This document shows, piece by piece, positions 54,471 through 64,000 of a stretch of 64,000 nucleotides of DNA (the first letter of the stretch is position 1; every line of letters begins with the position of its first letter). Position numbers and translations under genes: made by a program. Source of the DNA: Nissolia schottii. Taxonomy: Eukaryota; Streptophyta; Magnoliopsida; Fabales; Fabaceae. The DNA is taken from positions 401,011 through 465,010 of the forward strand of contig QANU01062782.1 in the NCBI GenBank assembly GCA_003254905.1, read 5' to 3'. Under the pieces are notes generated by a model. That model was not told the DNA's origin, searched no databases, and worked only from the letters and a program-made list of their open reading frames with translations.

Positions 54471-55849
54471 TTCTTTGCCAGCTTCTAATTAACTAGGATC
54501 GATCTTTCCTTTTTTCATTTTTTCTTTTTCTTTTTTAAAAAATCATTTGTGAGTTAATGCTCACAAATTTCAATTGGAAGAGTCACTCATGATTTTCTCA
54601 GTGGAGGGATCTGCTTATGTGTAAGAGGTTTGTTGTACCTTAGACACTTGCTTAACTAACTTTATTAACTTTTCACAGCATACTCTGAGTAGATAGATAT
54701 GTCAATTAATCTGCAGAGATATGTCTTTAACAGTAATGGCTCAAGTATGATCAAATTCACCTAGGAGGCTCAATGCTCTGTGAAGTCACAACTTATCCTT
54801 TTTTTTTCTTTTTTTCTTCTATTCAGATTCTTATACTTCTTTACGTAACTAGAAATAGAAAAAATGCCAGACTAAAAAATTTCACGTGTACTGAGTTGTT
54901 AAAATGGTGTGGTGTGATTACTGATCTTTAAATAACTAAGTGGGTTCCGTTATTTTATTTAGTCTTTTAAGTTAGAAGTTGTGCGTGACTTTTAACATTT
55001 TGGACATTAAGAAATTAATTTTTTAACCTCTTAACCCCTAGTGTAGTACATGATATTCTTGGTTGATTTGTTACATTAATTAAAGACAAAAATATTAACG
55101 AGAATAGTAAAACAAAGTTGTAATAATTATATTTGAAACTCTAAATGAGATTGTGAGAATAGCATGAGATTATAAATAAGATTATGACATCAATTAATAT
55201 TTATAATCTCAAAAGTTACATCATATTTTCAACCACAATTACTTTCACAATTTCAATTAATATATCTGATCAACGAAAATATAATCCTACAGTGAGTCAA
55301 TGACAAAATGTGGTTAAGGACTAATGTTACTCATGTTTTCAAGCTCATGTTTTCAAGTTAATGGATCAAAAATTTAATTTCTTAATTTTAGGGTTCAAAC
55401 TTCAGAGTGACTCACATGTATTGCTCTAAAACTAAAATAAACATTAACTCTCGTCGGAAGTATAATGCCTTTCAAATTAGTTACATGCCTTAAATCTCTC
55501 ATGTATTACCAATTATCAAATATTGGAACTTGTATCACTACTTTTCATGAGATAAAATGAAATTTATACAATTAATTAGTATTCTCTTTAATTTGTTTTG
55601 AATTAACTGTCACTTTTAAATTTTTATTTATTCACATAATAATATATTTAAATATAATTATATTTACATATATTAATTTATCAATGAACTAAATAAAAAT
55701 GAAAATGATAATTAATTTAAGGGCGAGAAAGTAGAAGGTAGAGGTGGAAATGAGTCCTAGAAGAAGTCATCGCGGTCCAGCATAGTAAATTAGTAATTCT
55801 ATTCTAGGTTGACTGGGCTCAGTATATATAATGTCATGTTTTTGTTTAA
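54471..55849. other. 3' region of the small gene and AT-rich spacer
   Basis: Contains the likely 3' UTR up to about 54900. No further gene or repeat recognised. Confidence 0.45.
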
Positions 55850-55959
55850 AATCGAGAATGTGAGAAATGTAGAAGTGGGGTTTTGACTTATGTGTGGGTT
55901 TAGGGTTTGGGATATCTGAAAATATGGGTTGGATGACAAATTTATAATTGTATGGGATT

Positions 55960-56300
55960 TAGGTGTTGAAATCGTTATCCCTTATGATGATTTTTGACTT
56001 TTTTTAAAAAACAAAATTTTCAGAGGTTTGAAATCGTTATAAGGGGTGGCAATTTTAGATATCAGACGTCTGAAATTGCCATAGAGGTGGCTATTTTAGA
56101 CCCTGAAATCGTCACACACTATGACAATTTTAGACATTTTTAAAAAAATAAAAAAAATTAGGGGTCTGAAATTGCTAGAAAATGTGGCAATTTGTGGTGA
56201 TTTCGGATCCCAAGCCCATACATTCATAAATAATTTTGGTGGAACATACTATCGAGTTAACTTTTGCATGAGGCCGTTTATATGTAAAAAATCCTGCATA
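55960..56300. repeat. short array of palindromic ~50-60-bp units, part of a dispersed repeat
   Basis: Five units follow the pattern GAAATCGTCAT ... ATGACGATTTTAGAC with variations, near 55966, 56025, 56078, 56103 and 56167. Each is itself an imperfect inverted repeat. The last unit and the bases after it (CCAAGCCCATACATTCATAAATAATTTT) align with window positions about 15-90 (CCAAGATCCATACGTTGTAAATTATTTT), so the same repeat is present at the left edge. Confidence 0.7.
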
Positions 56301-57914
56301 AGTTGTTTCTTGAAATGTGAGCAGCCATGTGCCGGTCAGCTACTTTCTCCGAGCACATTATATATTACCAATACTTAATATTAAATTTTATAAAAAAAAA
56401 CTTAATATTAATTAAGTAAGTTATGACACCAAATTCCGCAGATGATGGTCACAGAATTAGTCCCAGCACACATGGTTTAGGTTTAACTATAAGACAGCTG
56501 TTAACTTTTTTTTCCCCTCCTTTGTGTATAAGTAACGGTCAACAACTCTAACACCAACGTAAATGGTTTTTGTGATACTCAATAATTTGTGTTTTTATTT
56601 TTCGATGCATATATAGATGTAGGTGGCAGCAAAATCCATAAGCATCTAAACTGCTGCTCTAAACCAACAATGTAACTTTGTTTACTCAGTTTTACCTAAG
56701 AAATGAATCCTCTCATATAAATTTTATGTATGATAAGATTATGTGTGTTTTTCGACTAGTAATTAAAAAGACTCATACATGATTTATTTATTAAAAATTA
56801 ATAAAAGAAATCATAACTTTAACATGTAAAAAAATTAGAGTGAGAGTATCCATTCTCGTTCTTCACCCTATTTACTTTCTGCTCAAGTGCTCAAAACACA
56901 AATCGCATTTACACACTCACAAGCTATGTATGGCTTTACGTTGCTTTGGGAACTTATATTTCTAAAACCGATAAGAGTTAAACTCATGGAAATGTGGCTT
57001 TACATTAATTCCATATTTTTTTAATACACTACTTGCACACGGTTATCCACGAAAAAAAAATTACACTTAAGTATATTTAACTTTTGAACAAACTCCTTTA
57101 AAATTTATATATGTATATATATATATATATAAATTTAATTAGATGGCATCATTAATACATAAAAATTAAACTCCAAAAATTTTAATGCTAAAAAATGGTG
57201 AGAGTCAACACATTGGTTAAGATTTTCTTCACTTTGATTAATTCATTTTGAAAAGGTTTGATAACTTGGGTTTAGTCTGTGCTCAAAACACAGCCAAAGG
57301 AAGAATAGCACTTGGAGTGACCGAAAGGCAAAAGCACCAAAACGCGTCAGATTCAGTGTGGTCAGACGCAGAGCTATCTATCTATCAACACAGTTCCCAT
57401 TAAAGGGTCACTTTAGAACAGAACAGAATTTTCATTGGAAAAGCCATGATGGCTCCTTAGCCTTTTTTATATTGGGAGTCGGAAGCACGGGGAATTTTGA
57501 TTAATATGGAAGGAAATGGCTTCTCTTTCTCCATCATCTAATGTACTATTTCCTCTTTCTGCTAAATGATGTCTCTTGGAATGAGTTAAGAGAACCATAG
57601 TGTTGAAGAAGGTAATGTTTCTGATGTTTACCTTAAAAAAATTCACATTGAACGTGTAGTTTTTTTAAAATCATTGATATAAAAATGTCCAATGGTCATA
57701 AAATCTTTTATAATAGTCTAAGATAAAAATGCATGAAATTAGAGGATGGTGGTCTTAGGTAATATTAATTATTAGTTAAAAATTATAAAATTATTCCTCT
57801 TTCCTACTAACAACCTTCGGTGCCCTTTAAAACGTTTTTGGTAGATGAGATTTATTAAACAAAAGTGCTACTTTTGAACAATTAAACATATGTAATGTCA
57901 AAACACAATAACAC
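56301..57914. other. AT-rich intergenic region
   Basis: No gene or complete mobile element recognised. A TA-rich microsatellite lies near 57103-57130. Confidence 0.4.
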
Positions 57915-58165
57915 AATAACACATATGTGATGACTTCAAGGGGCATGCCCTTTGTTTCTGGAACCTTCAAGAACAAAATATTTAAGAAATGACACACACA
58001 ACACATAAACACCAAAGATACCAGCGAGTCCCACAATACTAAACATCACAGGAAGCGAGTATGTGACAATGATGTCTCCAATCCAAAACACTAAAGCACA
58101 GATAGCGATGCAGAGGCCATGCACCCTGGTGGGAAAGATCTCTGAGCAAAGGATGAAATACATAC
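57915..58165 (-). pseudogene. C-terminal fragment of a tonoplast monosaccharide transporter (TST/TMT)
   Basis: On the minus strand: LCSEIFPTRVHGLCIAICAL, FWIGDIIVTYSLPVM, GLAGIFGVYVLCV, then after a frame change FLKVPETKGMPLEVIT. This matches the last two membrane spans and the PETKG signature of vacuolar sugar transporters of the TST/TMT group. Only about 80 codons remain of a ~740-aa protein, with at least one frame shift near 57990 and no upstream exon. Non-functional relic. Confidence 0.85.
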
Positions 58166-59054
58166 GATGAATTAGCGAAGAAGCACGATGGCGGAGCACA
58201 ACGGAGCGCGATTGCAGGCGCAACTGTGAATGACAACTCTGAAACACTTAAACGACCTAAATTTAAAAACTCAAACACGTGCAAAACGTCATTTTGCTTG
58301 TGTCCTTAAAAAAAATCCACAACAGTGGTAAACTCGTGAAATCGTTAGTAAACTCGTAATTTTATGCAAATTCACACGAGTTTACCCGAATTCAGTTGAG
58401 TTTACCCAAAAACGAGTTTACATGCGAGTCAGCTCGATTTTACTACCTAAGAACATAAACTTGTATGAATTTACGAGTTAAAACGCGATTTTGATAACCA
58501 TGGTCATAAGTATTTTTGTAACAATATATTGTAATCTTGAGAATGTTACTAATTAATTGCAACCAACCTCTTTTAAAACATATTCTTGAGAAAGCTCATA
58601 GCATTCCTAAAAATAATATTCTAGAAAATAATATTCCTAAAAATAAAGAAGATTCCACAAAATCACATGCCTCCTTTAAGTCTTTTCTTGGAGATGGAAT
58701 GACCTCCAAAGTGCCTGTTTTTGAATACTAGAACATGTCATTGCAGCGGTAAATAGTAATCTTTCATGTACTGTCACTGAGTACCAAAATGTTCCTATCA
58801 TAGAACGGTAATTAGGAATTACTATATACAGTTCCAACTGCAAAAAATGCAATGGAATAAACAAAATAGCCAGCAAGCAATACTATATTTCATTTTCAAT
58901 TGGAGAGGGGAAAAAAAAAAAAAAACTTCACATGTTCTCAACAATCCTATATTTGCTAGTTCACTCATTGTCAAACCTACAAAAATTCTAGCGCATTGGT
59001 GAAAAGGGCTTAAGCAGCAAGAAAAGAATAGAGTTTTAACTTTAACCCGAGACG
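58166..59054. other. spacer and 3' region of the chromatin remodeler gene
   Basis: Contains a stretch with repeated ACGAGTTTAC / CGAGTTTACC motifs at about 58365-58480 (short degenerate tandem). The remodeler 3' UTR occupies roughly 58740-59054. No other gene seen. Confidence 0.45.
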
Positions 59055-62000
59055 CTACAGTTGTGTTTCCTGATCTCTCACTGCATGATCAGAGACAGTT
59101 CCCTCAGATGACACCTCCACTTCATCATCGGGCCGTTCGACCCGGGAGGGATCTGACTGAGTCTTGCTGGAATCTCCACTATCAGGGAGTTCTACTACAT
59201 CATCTGGTGGCGGACACCATGTTTTTGGTGAAACAATGGAGGAGTCTTTGAACTTAGCTTTTCCAACAGGCCTTGGCAACGGGAGCTTGCCCTCAAGAAA
59301 GCCTGGAGTGCCAGAAACTGATGGAAGATGAGGGCCGGGAGCAACACATGATGCAACCAATTGGAGAACTTCAGGAGAAGGAGACAGTCCTGAGCTCGCC
59401 GCTTTTGATTGGTGCACCAATGAGTGTGATGTGTTCGCCACTTTTGAATTTAGAGGAGGCAAGTTGAGGTCAGACTCAACCTGCTGAGATCCTGGAGTTC
59501 CTGTCTGAGAAAGTGGAGGAAATGATGAGCCTGAGGGAGTTGAGCTTGAAGCACCATTATCACCATGGTGGTTGCTGGTTAAGTCCCTGCCGGATCCTGC
59601 AAAATCTGGAAGAGCCTGGTTCAACTTATGTGATCTTCTCTTCTTTTTCTTCTTGAGAATAGACCTGGGGTCCTTTGGTAGGAAGGGAGGTGGCCCGGGA
59701 ACCACAAATGGAGGAATAGTAGGCTTATCTTCGCCATATAACATGCGAACTGATTGAGCAATTGCTGACACTGTAGGTGGCAGTTCAGGATCAGGCTGTT
59801 TGGCAGGGGAAATCACGGCTTCTCGCAACCAGTGGGGAAGCTTGCCTTTCGAATTACTGCTTCCAGCTGCGTCCTCCCATTTTGAGTGCACAAGATCAGA
59901 TCTAACAGGGTTAGATACCAATCCCGAGCTAGTAGGTTCACCATTTCCTGCATTAATGCGACGATCGAGCATTTCGTTTGGCAATCCATCCAGAAGTTCT
60001 GGCAACTTTCCGCGCCTGGTGTTTCCTTGTTCATCTTCCTTCTGCAATGTACGAATGCTGCCTGAGCAATTCAAACCTAAAGAACCCAAGCTATTGGTTC
60101 CAAGAGAATTGAGCAGAAATGGTTGTTGAGTTGGAACACTAGAAGAAGTCCCAGGCCTATCAGATGTTTCCGCAGAAGCATCTTCAGGAAACTTAGCTCT
60201 ATGTTTATCAGAACTCAAAGATGGAATTGGCGCAAACTGATCATTTGGCAAACTAGTTTGATCCAATGTTCTAAAATGCAGCGGCAGACTAGATGCAGAA
60301 TCACCTACCCCTAACTTCATGTCAGTCAAATGGTTTTGAAATTTTGGTGGCAAGAGAAATCTGCTTCCCTGCAGAGCCCTTTCCATCATTCCATCAGAGA
60401 TTGGAAAATGTGCAGATTTGGAGGACCTTGACATCTTAGATGACCTTGGCACAGGAAAAGCTGGCCCCTGAAAGACCTTTACTTGTTCCTCTTCCCACCT
60501 TGCTGATAAATCTACAGGTGTCTTGTGCTTTGAAAAATTCAACTTGGGATCTCTGAGCATGGAATCCCAATTACCCCTTCCGTGCCTGCGAACACCAATC
60601 CAAAGGGAATCAAGTTCATCTTCAGACCACCCATCTGGTTTTGGCTTCTTTTTTGATGAACTACTTGATCCAGAGCCAGTTCTCATCATTATGTTTTCAA
60701 GCACCTTCCTATGGCTTTCAGGGAAAGATTGGAATGGGGTTGGCCTTTGTCCCAAACCCAAGGTAGGGGGCACTTCCCTGTTTTGCTGATTATATCTGAA
60801 TAAATCTTCTGGGGGATTTTTGAAAGTAGGCAATGCTGGCATCGTTGGAAGGTCTTGCATAGCTCCACTCAAAGCTTCGAACCTGTTTCCTAATGACAAA
60901 TTAGGTAAGAGGTCCAGATGAGAACCCGGCATGCTCTTAGTTGTGAGCGGAAATCTGCCCAACAACCTTTCATCAAATGGCAGGTTTGGCAGGGCCATCT
61001 TCTCCTGGAAAGCAGAGAATCTGGAACCTGAATTTTCAAATGCAGTCGATTCCTTTCCTTTCACAGCAGGTGGAAACTGCAAAAGAGGAAAGGATGTGAA
61101 TTAAAATAAAATCATATATGCATAAATCCAAGCACAACTGACAAATCCACACTCGTGTGAGCATACCGGAACAAACGGGAGACTGCTATCAGGCATGCTA
61201 TTTTTGAACCTTTGTTGGGCATTTTCTGTTGATGCATCTGATAGTTTGTTATGCGATGCTGCTTCCTGGCTTCGGACCTCAGCATCCAAGGATGTCCCAG
61301 AACAAGAGGCAAGATTGAATGGAAATTCTTGTCTGGATACTTGTCTATTTTGTCTCCAATTTAACTTGGAAACATTACTTTCTGAAGATTCTATTAGGTT
61401 AGCATTAGGAGCACAAAGTCCCAGAACAGGTCCCAGAACCGGCAACAAATTGTTGGTCGGCAGAGAGTTTGTGGTATTTAGCCCCCCCTTATACTGCTGA
61501 TTTGGAAGAAAAATGTCGGGCAGAGAACGGCCTGGATTATTGACAGGAACATCAAAATGACTGCTCACTTTATGTTTTGGAAGTCTCTCTATCCTTGAAA
61601 AAGAGTCTGTGTTGCAGTTCTGAGCTTCAGCAAGTTGATTATACTTGCTGTCCTCTATGTCGATGGAAGGCACCTCTTGAATGGAATGCATTGCTCCAGC
61701 AACTAGATCTCCACCCTTGGCATTGGCTGGAAACTGTGGGAGTGGCTCTGTACCTGGGATTCCATCAGGAGGATGTGATCCTTCAGCTGCTTTTATCCGG
61801 GCAAGTTTCTCCTTCTGCCGAGCACGGAGTTTGGTGCTGTTGAACAATAGCAAATTTTTTCAGCATTGAGAGCACATTTAATCATAAGCTAAAAACCATT
61901 CTGTAAAACAGTACCAACTAGAGGGCACAATATCTTGGTCCATGTGTTTAAAACTAAATAACAAAAAATAATAAAAAGGGGTACCATTATACCATGTATA

Positions 62001-63399
62001 ACTCAATTTGTCTGGCTGAAATTTGTGTGAGTATTAAAAACTACGAAGACCAATTTATCAACAGCATGCAGAACTTGCTAAATGCTCCAGGACCCAGGTA
62101 AATTGTTGCCATAAGTTAAATATTTACATGTTCATTGTTTTTGCAATAAAATGCTTAACACTGAATTAAAAAGAGGAAGGAAAACAAACGAAGAAATCAT
62201 GCTAGACAATGTTCCAGAAAACTCAGAAAACTAAACTCGATATAATAATGATTTCCAAACCCCCCTACATATTGTCAAAAGAAACCCTCTTGAAAGAAGC
62301 CTAAGCTGAACAGCGAAAAGAATGGCAACACTGTTCAATAATAGTACTGAAGACAAATTTATCACCTACAGCCTACTTAGTAACTGTAAAGTAACTCAGA
62401 ACTTTTTTTAAAAGAAAAAAAAATCATACTATTTCGCCTTCAGGGCTCGTCCTGCTGGTGTATACTCATGCTCGGGCTCTGGTGCTGGCTCTTTATCCTC
62501 CTCACCGCCACTCTGGTTAAACAAGCACACCAATAGGAAACATTAACATCAACAACAATAGAGAGACAGAATTTATACCAGGGAGAATCAAAATGTAGAT
62601 AAACTAACATACCCAAGCTGAAGTGGTATAAAATAAATCAACAAATGTGACATTTCAATAATTAAGAAGACCCTTAAACTGTGAAAGGGGCCTATACCCT
62701 CCACACAAACCCAATAAATAAACTAATATAAGAATAAGCTGAAAATAAACTGGGACAGGTATACCCTATCCAAACAAAGAATGAAAATCCTAATTCAAAA
62801 AAAAAATAAAAAATATCCTAATCGAGAACCCTATTTTCAAAATTGAAGGCCTAATCAAAACCTTTCACATTCAGCATCAAAATGTAACGCAACTATTCAA
62901 TATTATGCATGTTACTGTTTGGAGAGTCATGATTAAATTGTAGAATCCAACCCTAACTAAAATCTTGAAGGTACCAGGGCCCATATGGCCTACAAGTTAT
63001 AGCCAATATCCAAAAAGAAATTTGTGATTTAGCAAAATGCAGAATGATTATTCCAAAAGCATTTTGCTTGATGAGAAAGCTGGAAGCCCAAACCCATATT
63101 AACCAACTTGAAATCCACTTACGTATCAGAAAAAAGCATTTGTGAGGAGAATTTGAGATTTTGCTAGAAAAAAACCCTTCTCCTAAACTCCCCACTAGTG
63201 GCATTCAGAACCAAATACATTTTTAGAAATGCTAAAGCTTATTAACAAATAGGCTTTCTTACAAGCAGAAAAGAAGCAAATTACCTCACTCATTGTTTCA
63301 TTTGGGTGTGGAGCATATGCTTCCCTGTAAGAAACAGCTTTCCTCTGCCGCTTCCCTCGACCAAGGGCTGCTTCCTCCTCACTTTGATATTTCTCCCAC
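59055..63399 (-). CDS. CHR4: CHD3-type chromatin remodeler related to CHR4/PICKLE-RELATED, 3' part
   Basis: Partial at the 5' end; the chromodomains and SNF2 ATPase must lie beyond the right edge. Exons in transcript order: 63399-63285, 62512-62430, 61836-61167, 61076-59055. The frame is open through all four (962 codons plus a split first codon). Blocks: RWEKYQSEEE with the basic RGKRQRKAVSYREAY, an acidic EEDKEPAPEPEHEY linker, ALKAKYTKLRARQKEKLA, then a SANT/Myb-like module GWSEDELDSLWIGVRRHGRG with NWDSMLRDPKL and a following RWEEEQVKVFQG, and a long Ser/Pro-rich tail containing KKKKKRRSHK, a likely nuclear signal. The tail ends EVEVSSEGTVSDHAVRDQETQL-like acidic sequence. Resemblance to Arabidopsis CHR4 is from memory. 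Confidence 0.88.
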
Positions 63400-64000
63400 C
63401 TACAAACAAGAATAAATGCATGAGAAATATTCACACCATTCCATGGCTGACTATGCTGTCAAAATGCTGCGCAAGATTTTTTTAAAAAATAAAAATGCAC
63501 AATCACATTTTCAAAGATAAAACCTATTCTCCAGGTTTTACATAGAAGGTTCGAATTTTTTTTAACAAAGTGGTTTCTTGTAATCATAGCACCTTTACCA
63601 TCACAAGGTAAAGAGTTCATTGCTCGCTGCTCTAGTTCTCATAGTAATCATACGCTAGACCAAAACGTGGTTTCTTGTAGTCAGCTTGCATTTTAACCAT
63701 GGATCAAACCAGAAAGACTTTCATGTGAAGGGCAAGTTAAAATATACCTATTCATCGGCCTTAATTTGACCATTATAAAACAACAAAAGTTATTAATAGA
63801 GAAAACTAAAAATAGCACAGGATGATCAGGGATACTCTTGAGCGAAGCGAAGTAAAATGGGGGAAGGTGACAGAGAAGAATACATCTGCTTAACAGATGT
63901 ACCTGATCTCCCAGCACATGCATTCCCAAACCTCATTAAAGAAACCGTGAACAGAAACCAACATGAACAAGACTAAAGCCTAATTTAACCAACTAGTTGG
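63400..64000 (-). other. intron of the chromatin remodeler gene, continuing off the window
   Basis: No exon with the expected frame or splice sites was found here. The 78-codon minus-strand frame at 63693-63929 matches nothing and is probably intronic. Confidence 0.6.

Noticed and set aside
63693..63929. Possible upstream exon of the remodeler
   Set aside because: No family similarity to the expected region and no fitting splice sites; treated as intron.

Overview
This is plant nuclear DNA: AT-rich intergenic sequence, multi-exon genes with short exons and GT-AG introns, plastid-targeted and plant-only gene families, and several kinds of plant transposon. The protein set and repeat style suggest a eudicot, probably a legume such as soybean. 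That assignment rests on recalled resemblance and was not tested by any search.

Genes, left to right. SAL1-type 3'(2'),5'-bisphosphate nucleotidase (+, 1874-5485, 8 exons). UDP-N-acetylglucosamine diphosphorylase (+, 7391-15565, 15 exons). eIF4A-III, the exon-junction-complex DEAD-box helicase (-, 16869-19529, 8 exons). Thylakoid FtsH protease of the FTSH2/FTSH8 type (+, 24518-27085, 4 exons plus an intron in the leader). Intronless PLS-class PPR-E-DYW RNA-editing factor (+, 28009-30021). KUP/HAK/KT potassium transporter of the KUP10/KUP11 clade (+, 37821-44382, 8 exons). Short plant protein of unknown function (+, about 54072-54470). 3' part of a CHR4/PICKLE-related chromatin remodeler (-, 59055-63399, continuing past the right edge). 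I joined the exons by hand. Each complete spliced frame stays open, with lengths of 349 or 424, 493, 411, 687, 670 and 791 aa. The genes have unrelated housekeeping roles (sulfur and PAP metabolism, sugar nucleotides, RNA quality control, photosystem repair, organelle editing, K+ transport, chromatin), so this is ordinary gene order and not a cluster.

The gaps hold the unusual material. A 2.57-kb LTR element at 21222-23788 has a gag-like reading frame but no pol. A Pack-MULE-like element at 45858-48804 has ~110-bp inverted ends, a perfect 9-bp target duplication, a captured DUF868 gene fragment and a nested retrotransposon LTR. A tRNA-derived SINE with a target duplication sits in an eIF4A-III intron; a related SINE head and a LINE relic sit in KUP introns. 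There are also PPR and tonoplast-sugar-transporter fragments, two arrays built on a GTGCACAAACA core, and a short palindromic-unit array.

Two points concern sequence and splicing. The 729 bp on either side of the 158-N gap at 33338-33495 are identical base for base, which looks like an assembly duplication. Two neighbouring genes (SAL1 and eIF4A-III) each contain an intron with a GC donor. I saw no tRNA, rRNA, CRISPR array or wholly new gene system. The strongest candidate for a new description is the nested DUF868-carrying Pack-MULE.
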